DNA of 64,000 nucleotides from Bradyrhizobium sp. CCGUVB1N3 (GCF_024199925.1 NZ_JANADR010000001.1:620001-684000); one strand, 5' to 3'. Shown: positions 15,858 to 24,947, counted from the first letter of the stretch. Translations and numbers: made by a program. Notes: generated from the letters alone by a model not told the origin.

Positions 15858-16808
15858 ATGGACCGCCTTCTCCAACTCGAGGTCTTCGCCAAAACGGCCG
15901 AGCTCGGCAGCCTTTCCAAGGCGGCCGAAACGTTACGGATGTCGAATGCGGCGGCAAGCCGGCATCTCAGCGCGCTGGAGGAGCGGCTCGCGGTCCGGCT
16001 GATCGAGCGGAACACGCGCCGGCAATGGCTGACGGAAGCAGGGCAGGAGCTCCTGCAGCGTTGCAGCACGCTCTTGAACGAGCTCGCCGAGGCCGAGGAC
16101 GCCGTCTCGGACCGCGCGCTGTCGCCGAAGGGCATGCTGCGCGTCACGAGCTCGCTTTCGTTCGCGATGATCTATCTGGCACCGATGCTGCCCGCGTTCC
16201 GCGCGCTCTATCCAAAACTGAGCGTGCAGATCATCAGCGCCAACCGCTATCCCGATTTCATCGAAGCCGGCATCGACGTCGCGATCCGCACGAGGGAGCA
16301 TGAGCCCGACTCCAACATCGTCGTCCGGCGCATCGGCCAGATGCGACGCGTGCTGGCGGCGGCCCCCTCGTATCTCGCAAGGCAGGGATGGCCGGAGCAC
16401 CCCGCAGATCTCGCCCGCCACGACATGCTGATCTACAACCTCGCCAACGATCCCTATTCGCTGCGGCTCAGCAAGGGCAATGCGGCTCAGACCATCCGCA
16501 TCGCGCCGACGCTCGACAGCAATGACGGCCAGGTGATCCGCGGCGCCGCGCTCGCAGGCCTCGGCATCCTCATCCAGCCGCTCTATATCGTGCAGGGCGA
16601 TATTTCCTCAGGAAAGCTCGTGCCGCTATTGATGGATTGGGAGCTGCCCTTGCTCACGATGAACATCGCCTACCAGAACCGCGTCAGGCTGCCCGCCAAG
16701 ATCAGGGTGTTTTCCGACTTCCTGGTCAACCACATCCGCGAACATTCGCAGCCGGGGATCTGGATCGACGCGAAGGAGCGCGTCCCCGATTCGTCAGGCG
16801 CAATGTAA
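15858..16808 (+). CDS. LysR family regulator of the hydroxyquinol operon
   Basis: A 316-residue regulator. The N-terminal helix-turn-helix (LLQLEVFAKTAELGSLSKAA followed by NAAASRHLSALEERL) is of the CrgA/DsdC-like LysR class, and the C-terminal half (from about residue 90) is the ligand-binding domain with LSVQIISANRYPDFIEAGID and GLGILIQPLYIVQ. It is divergent from the operon that starts with the Dabb gene, with the inverted repeat AAATCGGAAA/TTTCCGATTT between them. The effector is probably the operon's substrate or an intermediate; the sequence does not name it. Confidence 0.88.
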   Translation: MDRLLQLEVFAKTAELGSLSKAAETLRMSNAAASRHLSALEERLAVRLIERNTRRQWLTEAGQELLQRCSTLLNELAEAEDAVSDRALSPKGMLRVTSSLSFAMIYLAPMLPAFRALYPKLSVQIISANRYPDFIEAGIDVAIRTREHEPDSNIVVRRIGQMRRVLAAAPSYLARQGWPEHPADLARHDMLIYNLANDPYSLRLSKGNAAQTIRIAPTLDSNDGQVIRGAALAGLGILIQPLYIVQGDISSGKLVPLLMDWELPLLTMNIAYQNRVRLPAKIRVFSDFLVNHIREHSQPGIWIDAKERVPDSSGAM

Positions 16809-16863
16809 AAACACGATAAGCTGCGCGTCCGATCTGTGCTCGCTCGCGCGCTTGCCGCAAGCA

Positions 16864-16886
16864 AGTGGCGCCGGTTAGGCGCCACT
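16864..16886. terminator. Hairpin between convergent genes
   Basis: Perfect 9-base arms AGTGGCGCC and GGCGCCACT around the loop GGTTA lie between the LysR gene end and the convergent small secreted protein gene. The position fits a bidirectional stop; no long T-run follows on either side. Confidence 0.6.
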
Positions 16887-16908
16887 CCCTGTCGACGGCA
16901 TCCGCCGT

Positions 16909-17253
16909 TCAGAACGAGCAGCCAAGGGATGTGAGCGAGGCCTTCGTCGCATCCATGGTTTGCTTGCAAGTCGTCTCCATGGTCGCCTTCGTCGACGGAT
17001 TCTTGGACAGGTCGATCCACGTCTTGCGCATCTGGTCGATCTGCGCCTTGTACGTTGCGCGCTGTTCCGCAGGGACTTTGGCGGCAACGCAGCTGTCGTA
17101 TTTGGTCAGGAACTCGTCGCAGGTGGCGATACCGGTGCTCTCCGCGTGGGCCGCCGTGACGCCCGCGAGCAAGGCGAGGCCTGCGATGCCTGGGAATATC
17201 CGTCGCCAGTTCGCGCTCGAACCCGCCGCGGCCTTCGATGTTGCTTGACGCAT
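16909..17253 (-). CDS. Small secreted protein, function unknown
   Basis: A 114-residue protein with a signal peptide (IFPGIAGLALLAGVTAAHA, cleavage before ESTG). The mature part is a short helical, cysteine-containing domain: ATCDEFLTKYDSCVAAKVP, then TTCKQTMDA and a C-terminal LGCSF, four cysteines in all. The ATG at 17253 is picked for the signal peptide; the frame stays open to about 17550 without a better start. It is monocistronic, convergent with the LysR gene. No function is recognised. Confidence 0.65.
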   Translation of the reverse strand: MRQATSKAAAGSSANWRRIFPGIAGLALLAGVTAAHAESTGIATCDEFLTKYDSCVAAKVPAEQRATYKAQIDQMRKTWIDLSKNPSTKATMETTCKQTMDATKASLTSLGCSF

Positions 17254-17571
17254 TTCTCTAACTTCCTTGTCACAACTGAATAGCTTCGAATGTCGGCGTG
17301 CTCCCGGCTTCGCCTCATCTCCCTGATCGATGCGCCAGACATCTCGCAACAAATGGTCGGCGTTGCGTTCGTAGAGCAGCTTGAGCGACGAGTAGTCAGA
17401 GGCGAGACCGGGCACGATCGCGCCGGCGCCGAACGAATGTTCGGTCAATCCGGCGAGATTGTGGGTGATGACGCGATGACAACTGCGCGGGGCGCGACAT
17501 CGTGTGGCGAGCCGCGACAACGCGGTGTCGCAGCGAAAGAGCCGGCGCACTACGGGGGCATTGGGCAGGGG
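17254..17571. other. Intergenic region, no supported gene
   Basis: 318 bases between the small secreted protein and the MFS gene. The minus-strand frame of the secreted protein remains open through most of it, but the translation shows no domain and no start signal better than the one chosen. It presumably holds the promoter of the secreted protein. I see no RNA gene, hairpin with T-run or repeat. Confidence 0.4.
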
Positions 17572-18797
17572 CTAGCGCGCTCGCGGGAACGGCAGCAACT
17601 GACCAGCCAGTGCCGCGCCGATCGCCGCGATGGCTGCCATCGCAAGCGCCCAGACGACAAAGAGCCGATGACCGATCAGCACGCCGCTCAGGAGCGGCGC
17701 GGTGATGTTGGCGCCCGACATCAGCGACTGGTTGAGGCCCATGATCATGCCTTGGCGGTTGATCGCGGTGCTGCGCGACAGCTCCGCCGTCAGCGTGCTG
17801 CGGGCGAACATCGTGCCGATGATGATCATCGTCAGGAAGATGGCGAGCAGGCTGTTGCTGTTTCCGATCGCGAGGCCGGAAAATCCGAGCGCCATGCACG
17901 CGAACGCCAGCAGCACGATGCCGCGGTCGGATGCAAAGCGGTTCGCGCGCGTGATCAGCAGGCCTTGAACGACCATGTTGATGAAGCCCGCATAGGCGAA
18001 CACCCAGCCGAGCTCGCGTGCGCCGAAGGGATGCCCGTCCCAGGTGAACCGCGCCGACAGGAACAGGCCGATCTGCGATAGGAACATCGAGTTGGCGAAG
18101 AAGAACACGATCAGGAGACCGAGCACCCGCCACGCATGGCGCATGCCGACGATCGCACGCGTCACCTCCGCTTGGGGAACACGGTGATGATAGAGCGGCT
18201 CGGAGGCGGGATGGCGGGTGGCAGCAGGGCGACGGTCGCCAAAATGCTAACGAGCGATAGTGCCGCGGCGGCCCACACCGGCGCGGTGTCACCGTAGTGG
18301 ACGAGAAAGCCGGAGAGCGCTGGTCCCAACAGCAGTCCCGTTCCGATCGCTCCGCTGGTCATCCCGAGCGCCTGCTTGCGCGTCGATGGCCCGCTGTGTT
18401 CGGCCGCATAGGCATGCGCCACCGAGATATTGCCCGAGGTCAGACCGTCGATGATCCGGGCGAGAAAGACCAGGATCAGGTTGGTTGCAAGCGCGAGAAG
18501 AACGAATCCGACGAACGTACCGATCTGGCTGACGAGCAGGATCTTGCGGCGGCCATAGCGGTCCGAGAGCATGCCCACCACCGGTCCGGCTATGAGCTGG
18601 CAGACGGCGTAGGCCGAGATCAGCATGCCAAGCACGAACGGTGTTGCGCCGAGCCGTTGCGAGTAGAACGGGAGCAGGGGCAGGATGATCCCCAATCCCG
18701 TGGCATCCACGGCCACCACGACAAAGGTCGGTACGAGCGACAGGCTGCTGTCGCCGCGCAGCGCCTGGCCTGCTTCTGTCGTGGAACCCGCGCCCAT
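17572..18797 (-). pseudogene. MFS multidrug/sugar-type transporter split by a frameshift
   Basis: Two overlapping frames together make one 12-helix TetA-like MFS protein. The first (18797-18162) encodes the first six helices, including the motif GMLSDRYGRRKILL between helices 2 and 3, and ends with an atypical basic tail after ALLPPAIPP. The second (17572 to beyond 18165) encodes helices 7-12. Its homology-like reading extends upstream of its only start (GTG at 18165) as EPLYHHRVPQAEVTRAIVG, showing that the frames were once joined. One base lost near 18205, within CCCGCCTCC, explains the break. Alternatives are a sequencing error or two separately translated halves coupled at GTGA. It is divergent from the MarR gene. 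Confidence 0.7.
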
Positions 18798-18851
18798 GGT
18801 GCGTCGGTCTCGCTCGCTTTCGCGTGATCGGTCGAGATATCCCGGCCTATA

Positions 18852-18879
18852 TAGTTGTCACCTAATAGTTCGTGTCCTA
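18852..18879. promoter_or_regulatory. Two tandem MarR-type operator-like elements
   Basis: Two related elements in direct repeat, TAGTTGTCACCTA (18852-18864) and TAGTTCGTGTCCTA (18866-18879), lie between the divergent MFS and MarR genes. The first is an imperfect palindrome matching at five of six base pairs. Spacing of about one and a half helical turns and position over the likely promoters fit a MarR dimer repressing both sides. Confidence 0.5.
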
Positions 18880-18889
18880 TCTAATTTGC

Positions 18890-19363
18890 ATGGCTCCGTC
18901 GCGGTCCCAAATCCACGCCGAGATCGGTCGGCTGATTGCGCGCCTTGGCCGGATCTGGCGCCGCGAGTCGGACCAAGCGCTGTCCGATCACGGCCTGTCC
19001 TATGCGACGGCATTTCCGCTCCTGGTGCTGTCGCGGCAGGGAACTTCAGTGCGCCAGGGCGTGCTCGCCGACGAATTGGGAATCGAGGGACCTTCGCTGG
19101 TGCGGCTGATCGATCTGCTCGAGGCCGAGGGGCTCGTAGAGCGCCGCGAGGATCCGACCGACCGGCGTGCCAAAACGCTACATCTCACAGCAACGGGTGA
19201 CGCCAAGGTCGAGGAGATCAACCGTGTGCTGCGGCGGGTGCGGGCGAGCCTGTTCAAGGATATCGGAGCCGAGGAACTTGCGATAACCTTCGCGACGCTC
19301 CAGCGCATCGAGCAGCGTGCCAGTCGGCTGCATGACGCGAAGACTGGTTCAGAGGCGAAATAG
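18890..19363 (+). CDS. MarR family transcriptional regulator of the efflux operon
   Basis: A 157-residue winged-helix repressor. IHAEIGRLIARLGRIWRRE is the dimerisation helix, and RQGVLADELGIEGPSLVRLI is the recognition helix region, with the wing at RREDPTDRRAKTLHLT (the conserved DxRxK/R pattern). The ATG at 18890 is chosen; a GTG at 18872 would start inside the operator-like repeat. Its stop lies 2 bases before the FUSC start, so it heads the efflux operon and probably autoregulates it. The effector is likely an aromatic acid or phenolic, as in similar loci. Confidence 0.85.
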   Translation: MAPSRSQIHAEIGRLIARLGRIWRRESDQALSDHGLSYATAFPLLVLSRQGTSVRQGVLADELGIEGPSLVRLIDLLEAEGLVERREDPTDRRAKTLHLTATGDAKVEEINRVLRRVRASLFKDIGAEELAITFATLQRIEQRASRLHDAKTGSEAK

Positions 19364-19365
19364 CC

Positions 19366-21411
19366 ATGCGCGCTGATGAGCCTTTCCTGGTCCGCCACGC
19401 GGACCTCATCTTTGCCTTGAAGACGTTTGCCGCGTCGATGCTGGCGCTCGTCTTCGCGCTATGGATCGACCTGCCGCGGCCCTATTGGGCGATGGCGACC
19501 GTCTACATCACCTCGCAGCCGCTCGCCGGCGCGACCAGTTCGAAGGCATTCTTCCGTGTGATGGGGACGCTCGTCGGAGCCACGGCGACGGTGGCCATGG
19601 TGCCCAATCTCGTCGACGCGCCGGAACTGCTATGCCTCGCAATCGCGCTTTGGGTCGGCCTTTGCCTTTATGTCTCGTTGCTCGACGGCACGCCGCGCAG
19701 CTATCTCTTCATGCTGGCCGGCTACACGGTTGCGCTGATTGGCTTTCCCTCTGTCTCCGACCCCGGAAACATCTTCGACATCGCGATTGCGCGCGTGGAG
19801 GAGATCTCGCTCGGCATCATCTGTGCGAGCCTGGTCTCGACCGTCGTGTTTCCCCGCAGCGTCGCCCCGGCCGTCGCTGCGCGGGTCGACAACTGGCTCA
19901 GGGACGCGCGCCGCCTCAGCCACGACACCTTGCTCGGTCGCGACACCGTCGAGGCGCGCCGCGCGCTCCGCCTGCGCCTTGCAACCGACACCGTCGAGAT
20001 CGACACGCTTGCGATCCATCTCGGTTATGACCGCCTGGCGGACACCGAGGCCGTCACCGGCCTGCGTGAAATCCGGTTGCGCATGCTGATGCTTTTGCCG
20101 GCGATCGCCTCGATCGAGGATCGGCTGGCTGCACTTGGCGAACGGGGCCTTCAGGCGCAGCCCGACTTGAACCGCCTGCTCGGGGATGTCGGCACATGGG
20201 TCTCGGAGGACGCGCGGCGGCCGGCCGGGCCGATCCGCGCCACGATCGAGGCGCGGCAGGCGGCGCTCGACGGCAACGCCTCGTGGGAGCGGATCATTAC
20301 GACCAGCCTCCTGTCGCGGCTGCGCGAGCTCGTCGATCTCTCCAGTGACTGCCGCGCGCTGAGCGAGGCGATTGCCGCCGGCCGCAAGATTTCTACGGTC
20401 GATCTCGTATTCCATCCCGAGTCTGGTGCTGCGGCCGTACGTCACCGCGACCGCGGCCTCGCGCTCTGGTCGGCGGCCGGTGCCGTCATCGCCATCCTGA
20501 TCTGCTGCGCCTTCTGGATCGGGACCGGCTGGCCGGACGGCGCTTCGGCGCCGATGATGGCGGCGGTCGCCTGTTGCTTCTTCGCCGCCCAGGACGATCC
20601 CGCGCGCTTCATCCGCAGCTTTGGCCTGTGGTCGCTGGTCGCGATCGTCGTGGTCGCGATCTACCTGTTCGCGCTGGTGCCCGCCATCTCCCATATCGAG
20701 GTCCTGATCGTCGCGCTGGCGCCGACCTTCCTGCTCTATGGCCTCCTGATCGCGCGGCCCGCGACGACCGGCACCGGCATGGCGCTCGCCGCCAACACCG
20801 CGACGCTGCTCGCGCTGCAATCGACCTACAGCGCGGATTTTGCCACCTATGCTAATTCCGCGCTCGCATTTTTCGTCGGTGTCATCATCGCCGAGCTCGT
20901 GACCCGGATCGCGCGCGGGGTGGGGGCCGAATGGGTCGCCAAGCGCCTGGTGCTGTCGAGCTGGAAGACGCTGGCGGTCGCCGCCGAGCGCCGCGGCAAG
21001 CACGACCGCGCGGAATTCGCAGGTCTGATGCTGCACCGGCTCGGACTGCTCGTGCAGCGTATCGCCTTCGTCTCGGAGGCCGACCGTCGCGACACCGAGA
21101 GCCTGGCGCAGCTCCGCATCGGGCTCAACATCATACACCTTCGGCGGGCTCGCTATGGCCTCGCCGCATCCACGCTCTTCGTCCTCGACGACATGCTCGA
21201 CCAGCTCGCCGTCGCGTTCCGCCGCTATGCCGGCGGCGGCATGCCGACGGAGCTGCTCGCGCGCATCGACGCTGCGCTCGCCGCAGCCGTCGAGGATCCC
21301 AACCCGCAGGCGCGGGAGGACGCGCTGCTCGGGCTCGTCGGCATCCGGCGCGGGCTGTTTCCGGGTGCGCCGGCCTATCGTCCGCAGCGAGGGGAGAGCT
21401 TTGCGGCATGA
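19366..21411 (+). CDS. FUSC family inner-membrane efflux protein (AaeB-like)
   Basis: A 681-residue membrane protein of the FUSC/aromatic acid exporter family. The N-terminal half has a cluster of hydrophobic helices (AASMLALVFALWIDL, MATVYITSQPLAG, ATVAMVPNLV) and ends with a long helical soluble domain (about residues 160-340). The second half repeats a membrane block (AVIAILICCAFWIGTGWPDG onward) and a C-terminal soluble tail. Relatives in E. coli export p-hydroxybenzoate with the AaeA adaptor. It is followed by an ATGA-coupled DUF1656 gene and an HlyD adaptor, the standard trio. Confidence 0.85.
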   Translation: MRADEPFLVRHADLIFALKTFAASMLALVFALWIDLPRPYWAMATVYITSQPLAGATSSKAFFRVMGTLVGATATVAMVPNLVDAPELLCLAIALWVGLCLYVSLLDGTPRSYLFMLAGYTVALIGFPSVSDPGNIFDIAIARVEEISLGIICASLVSTVVFPRSVAPAVAARVDNWLRDARRLSHDTLLGRDTVEARRALRLRLATDTVEIDTLAIHLGYDRLADTEAVTGLREIRLRMLMLLPAIASIEDRLAALGERGLQAQPDLNRLLGDVGTWVSEDARRPAGPIRATIEARQAALDGNASWERIITTSLLSRLRELVDLSSDCRALSEAIAAGRKISTVDLVFHPESGAAAVRHRDRGLALWSAAGAVIAILICCAFWIGTGWPDGASAPMMAAVACCFFAAQDDPARFIRSFGLWSLVAIVVVAIYLFALVPAISHIEVLIVALAPTFLLYGLLIARPATTGTGMALAANTATLLALQSTYSADFATYANSALAFFVGVIIAELVTRIARGVGAEWVAKRLVLSSWKTLAVAAERRGKHDRAEFAGLMLHRLGLLVQRIAFVSEADRRDTESLAQLRIGLNIIHLRRARYGLAASTLFVLDDMLDQLAVAFRRYAGGGMPTELLARIDAALAAAVEDPNPQAREDALLGLVGIRRGLFPGAPAYRPQRGESFAA

Positions 21412-21614
21412 GGTACGAGATCGACATTTACGGCGTGCTCGTCCCGGCGTTGCTGCTGTGGCTGATCGTGGCCTTTGCGCTCAGTGCTCTCTTGCGCAGG
21501 CTGATGCAGCGCTTCGGCCTCTACCGGCTCGTCTGGCATCGCGCGCTGTTCAATTTCGCGCTGTTCGTCTGCATTCTCGGCGGTGTCGTGTATCTTTCGG
21601 AGTTTCTGCCATGA
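21408..21614 (+). CDS. DUF1656 small membrane protein
   Basis: A 68-residue protein with two hydrophobic helices (LVPALLLWLIVAFALSALL and ALFNFALFVCILGGVVYL) joined by a basic loop. It starts with EIDIYGV, typical of DUF1656 (AaeX-like) proteins. Overlaps of four bases with both neighbours (ATGA at 21408 and 21611) fix both ends and couple it to the FUSC protein and the adaptor. It is presumed to be a small subunit of the efflux system; its exact job is not known. Confidence 0.85.
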   Translation: MRYEIDIYGVLVPALLLWLIVAFALSALLRRLMQRFGLYRLVWHRALFNFALFVCILGGVVYLSEFLP

Positions 21615-22477
21615 AAGGGAGTTTTGGCTGGCTCGGTCGCGTGGCTCTGACCGTGCTGGTCGTCGTCGCGGCGCTCGCCGTCGGCCGCGGGCTTTGGGCC
21701 TATTACATGGAGTCGCCCTGGACGCGCGACGGGCGCGTCCGCGCCGACGTGGTCCAGGTTGCGCCCGACGTGTCGGGTTTCGTCACGGAGGTTCTGGTCA
21801 AGGACAACCAGAAGATCCATCGCGGCGACGTCCTGTTCCGTATCGATCGTGAGCGCTTTGCGTTGGCGCTGCAACAGGCCGACGCCGCGCTTGCCGGCCA
21901 CCGCGCCACGCTCGACCAGGCCAATGCCGACCTGAAGCGCTACAGCGCGCTCACCACCGACGCGGTCTCGCAGCAAAAGCAGGAACAGGTGCTGGCCACG
22001 CAGTTGCAGGCCAAGGCGGCCTACGATCAGGTGGTCGCCGACCGGGCGGTGGCCCAGCTCAATCTCGATCGCAGCGACGTCCGGGCCTCGGTGAACGGCG
22101 TCATCACCAACATGGACTTGCGGCCGGGCGCGTATGTGACGGCCGGGAAGGGCGTGATGGCGCTCGTCGACACCGACACGCTGCATGTCGAAGGCTATTT
22201 CGAGGAGACCAAGCTCGCGCGCATCCGCGTTGGCGACAAGGTGCAGGTCCGCCTGATGGGTGAGCCTGCCAGGCTCACCGGCCATGTCGAAAGCATCGCG
22301 GCGGGGATCGAGGATCGCGACCGCGCCGCGGGTGCGAATTTGCTCGCCAACGTCAACCCGACCTTCAGCTGGGTGCGTCTGGCGCAGCGCGTTCCCGTAC
22401 GGATCGCGCTCGACGAGATTCCGGACAATATCGCACTGGTCGCCGGCCGCTCGGCGACCGTGGAGGTGCTGAACTAG
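21611..22477 (+). CDS. HlyD-family efflux adaptor (AaeA-like)
   Basis: A 288-residue periplasmic adaptor anchored by an N-terminal helix (VALTVLVVVAALAVGRGLW). Next come the biotinyl-lipoyl half-motif RADVVQVAPDVSGFVTEVLV, a short coiled coil (residues about 80-130), the second lipoyl half DVRASVNGVITNMDLRPG, and a beta-barrel part (VEGYFEETKLARIRVGDKV). It would link the FUSC pump to an outer-membrane channel not encoded here. The ATGA overlap with the DUF1656 gene sets the start. Its stop directly abuts that of the convergent asparaginase gene. Confidence 0.86.
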   Translation: MKGSFGWLGRVALTVLVVVAALAVGRGLWAYYMESPWTRDGRVRADVVQVAPDVSGFVTEVLVKDNQKIHRGDVLFRIDRERFALALQQADAALAGHRATLDQANADLKRYSALTTDAVSQQKQEQVLATQLQAKAAYDQVVADRAVAQLNLDRSDVRASVNGVITNMDLRPGAYVTAGKGVMALVDTDTLHVEGYFEETKLARIRVGDKVQVRLMGEPARLTGHVESIAAGIEDRDRAAGANLLANVNPTFSWVRLAQRVPVRIALDEIPDNIALVAGRSATVEVLN

Positions 22478-23596
22478 CTACCAGGTCGCGGTGAAGGCCT
22501 TCTGAAGCTCGGCAGGCGCCGTGACGCCGCTCGCGATCAGGAGCTGGGCGAGGACGCGCGCCTTCTGCGGGTTCAGATCCTCGGACACGACGAAGCCGTT
22601 CTTGTCGTCGTCGACCTCGACATTGCGCGTGACGAAGCCCGAGCGGACCCGCGTGGCGCGGACGATGATGATGCCCTTCTTCGCGGCCGCCTCGAGCGCC
22701 TCGAGCGCCGACTTCGATGTGTTGCCATCGCCGACGCCCGCGAGCACGATGCCCTTGGCGCCGTGCGAAATCGCGTCCTCGATCGGCACGGCGTCCATGT
22801 TGGCGTGGGAGTAGACGATCTCGACGCGCGGCAACGGGTCGCTTGCCGGCAGCGCGTAGGTCGCGCGCTTCGCACCCGCCTGAGCCAGGAAACGAACACC
22901 GCCGGCGGTATCGACATAGCCGATCGGCCCGTCGTTGGGCGACATGAACGTCTCGACGCTCGTGGTGTTGGTCTTGGTCACCGAGCGCGCGCTCTGGATC
23001 TTGTCGTTCAACACGGCCATGACACCCCGCCCGCGCGAGCGCGGATCGGCGGCGACCTGGAAGGCTTCATAGAGATTGCCGGGACCATCCGCGCTGACCG
23101 CTGTGGCCGGACGCATCGAGCCCACGATGACGACCGGCTTGTCGCCTTTGACCACGTTGTCGAGGAAGAACGCGGTCTCCTCCAGCGTATCCGTGCCGTG
23201 GGTGATGACGACCGCATCGGCCTCGTTTTTGTCGAACGCCTGCTGGATGCGACCGGCCAGTGCAAACCAGACCTTGTCGTTCATGTCCTGCGAGCCGATC
23301 GACGAAATCTGTTCGGCATTCACGCTCGCGAGCTTGTCGAGGCCCGGGACGGAGGCGACCAATTGCTCACCGGTGATCTGGCCGGATTTGTAGGCGCCTG
23401 CTGCCCGTGGATCGGCTTGACCCGCGATGGTTCCGCCGGTTGCGAGCACGAGGATGCGCGGCAGATTGCCAGCGTCTGCGGCATGTGCCGCCACATTGAT
23501 CAGGAATGACGAGGCCGCCAGCGCAATCAGCGGAGCAGAGGCCATCGATATCAGGCGTTGCCGACGGCATGATGATTGGACGGTGTCGTTCGTCAT
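22478..23596 (-). CDS. Periplasmic L-asparaginase (type II)
   Basis: A 372-residue precursor hydrolysing asparagine (often also glutamine) to aspartate and ammonia. The signal peptide (LISMASAPLIALAASSFLI, cleavage near AHAAD) marks the type II, exported form. VLATGGTIAG holds the nucleophilic Thr, VVITHGTDTLEETAFFLD the second Thr-Asp pair, and VGSMRPATAVSADGPGN the conserved Ser/Lys-side loop. The ATG at 23596 follows GGGAGG at proper spacing and is preferred to an upstream in-frame start at 23659. It is monocistronic; a nitrogen-scavenging role is likely. Confidence 0.88.
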   Translation of the reverse strand: MTNDTVQSSCRRQRLISMASAPLIALAASSFLINVAAHAADAGNLPRILVLATGGTIAGQADPRAAGAYKSGQITGEQLVASVPGLDKLASVNAEQISSIGSQDMNDKVWFALAGRIQQAFDKNEADAVVITHGTDTLEETAFFLDNVVKGDKPVVIVGSMRPATAVSADGPGNLYEAFQVAADPRSRGRGVMAVLNDKIQSARSVTKTNTTSVETFMSPNDGPIGYVDTAGGVRFLAQAGAKRATYALPASDPLPRVEIVYSHANMDAVPIEDAISHGAKGIVLAGVGDGNTSKSALEALEAAAKKGIIIVRATRVRSGFVTRNVEVDDDKNGFVVSEDLNPQKARVLAQLLIASGVTAPAELQKAFTATW

Positions 23597-23702
23597 CGAA
23601 GTGACCTCCCGTGTCCTCAAGGCATCGATGCCTGAGATGTCGCCGCCAGCGCCGATCAATGTCGTCCAACATGCGACATCTTGTCAATCCGCCAAGCCTC
23701 GC

Positions 23703-24947
23703 TCAGGCTGCCGCTGTCGTTGGCCGCGACGGAGTCCAGACACCAGCCGGCGAGGGCAAAGACGGAATCAACTGTGCGCCGGCGGCACCCGCTATCTGCG
23801 TTGTGATCTCACAGATTTCCTGCACCGAGCGGCGCATCGAGAAGCGCGGATAGGCCTCGGCCATTGTCGTCGCGGTCGCCGCCTGCGCGGCCGCGGGATC
23901 GTCGAGCACCGCCTCAACGGCGGCCGCGACGCTGTCGGCGTCCTGGCCAAAGCTGAAGCGGGAGAGGCGCGGCAGATGCTGCTTCGAAAAGCCGTTGGCG
24001 TCGAAGATCGGTACGGTGCCGGCGCCGAGCGCGAAGAACACGCGGTCATGCACCGACAGGTCGACATTGGGGTTGAGGGAGGCTGCGCCGAGATAGGTCC
24101 CTAGATTTTCGCGCAATGCGTCGAACGGCATCGCACCGAGGAAGCGTGCGCGGCGGCTCGAGGCCGCGAAGTCGTCCCAGCCGCCGCCGATGAAATCCAC
24201 CGGATAGTTCGCAAGCACCGCGCCGACCTCGCGGGTGCGCACCGCCCGGGTATAATTGTCGAGCCGCGTGAGGATCGCATTGAAGACGTCGCCGCCGGGC
24301 GTCAGATAGACGAGATGTTCGGCGGCTACCGTGCAGATGATCTCCGGGAATGCCGAGCAGTTCTTGCCGCGTGCGGCTGCGATGGCATCGAACAGGATTG
24401 CGAACAGCCTCGGCGGCAACGTCTCGCGCCACGAGCGCTCGAGCTTCGCGGGATTCCAGTCGGACTTGGCGAAAACGATCCGGCCGTTGCGCTTCTCGGC
24501 CGGCGGGCCGCCGAAGAAGCCGGGATCGGGAATGCCGATATGGGTCGCAAACGCCGCGCCATTGGTGTGCAGGTGGTCGCGGCTGAAGACGGCGTGATCC
24601 GGAAAGACATAGCCATGGACGACGTAGCGGCTCTCCAGCCGATGGCGGCGGATGAAATAGGACGGATGGTCGCAATTCCAGTTGAACAGCGGGATCCTGG
24701 ACATGTCCCAGAACAGCTTTTGGTCCTTGGTATAGAGCTCGAGGCCGATGCCTGACATGCAGATCATGATCGTCTCGTCGCGGCGTGGCAGCAGGGCATC
24801 GAGCCGCGCGGGCAGGTCCGGCGCCTCCAGATCGAGGACCTTGACCTCGTGCCCGAGGCGATCGAGCTCGGCGGCGGCTATCAAAAGGATGCCGCGAACC
24901 GAATGATAGGCGCTGTTGTTTGCTGTCAGGATGCAGACGACGGACAT
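23703..24947 (-). CDS. CgeB-like glycosyltransferase family protein
   Basis: A 414-residue cytosolic protein with a two-lobed GT-B-like plan. The N-terminus MSVVCILTANNSAYHSVRG opens the first lobe, FNWNCDHPSYFIRR is a conserved central motif, and the C-terminal LGAASLNPNVDLSVHDRVFF with GAGTVPIFDANGF matches the Glyco_trans_1_2 domain of CgeB-type transferases. The ATG at 24947 follows the signal-poor leader; an in-frame start at 25058 lies in the divergent promoter region. It is opposite the UDP-galactopyranose mutase gene, suggesting a role in surface polysaccharide or flagellin-type glycosylation, possibly with galactofuranose. Confidence 0.68.
   Translation of the reverse strand: MSVVCILTANNSAYHSVRGILLIAAAELDRLGHEVKVLDLEAPDLPARLDALLPRRDETIMICMSGIGLELYTKDQKLFWDMSRIPLFNWNCDHPSYFIRRHRLESRYVVHGYVFPDHAVFSRDHLHTNGAAFATHIGIPDPGFFGGPPAEKRNGRIVFAKSDWNPAKLERSWRETLPPRLFAILFDAIAAARGKNCSAFPEIICTVAAEHLVYLTPGGDVFNAILTRLDNYTRAVRTREVGAVLANYPVDFIGGGWDDFAASSRRARFLGAMPFDALRENLGTYLGAASLNPNVDLSVHDRVFFALGAGTVPIFDANGFSKQHLPRLSRFSFGQDADSVAAAVEAVLDDPAAAQAATATTMAEAYPRFSMRRSVQEICEITTQIAGAAGAQLIPSLPSPAGVWTPSRPTTAAA

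Noticed and set aside
15430..15957. N-terminal extension of the maleylacetate reductase frame
   Set aside because: It overlaps the Dabb gene and the LysR promoter; the ATGA-coupled start at 15429 gives the expected family N-terminus.
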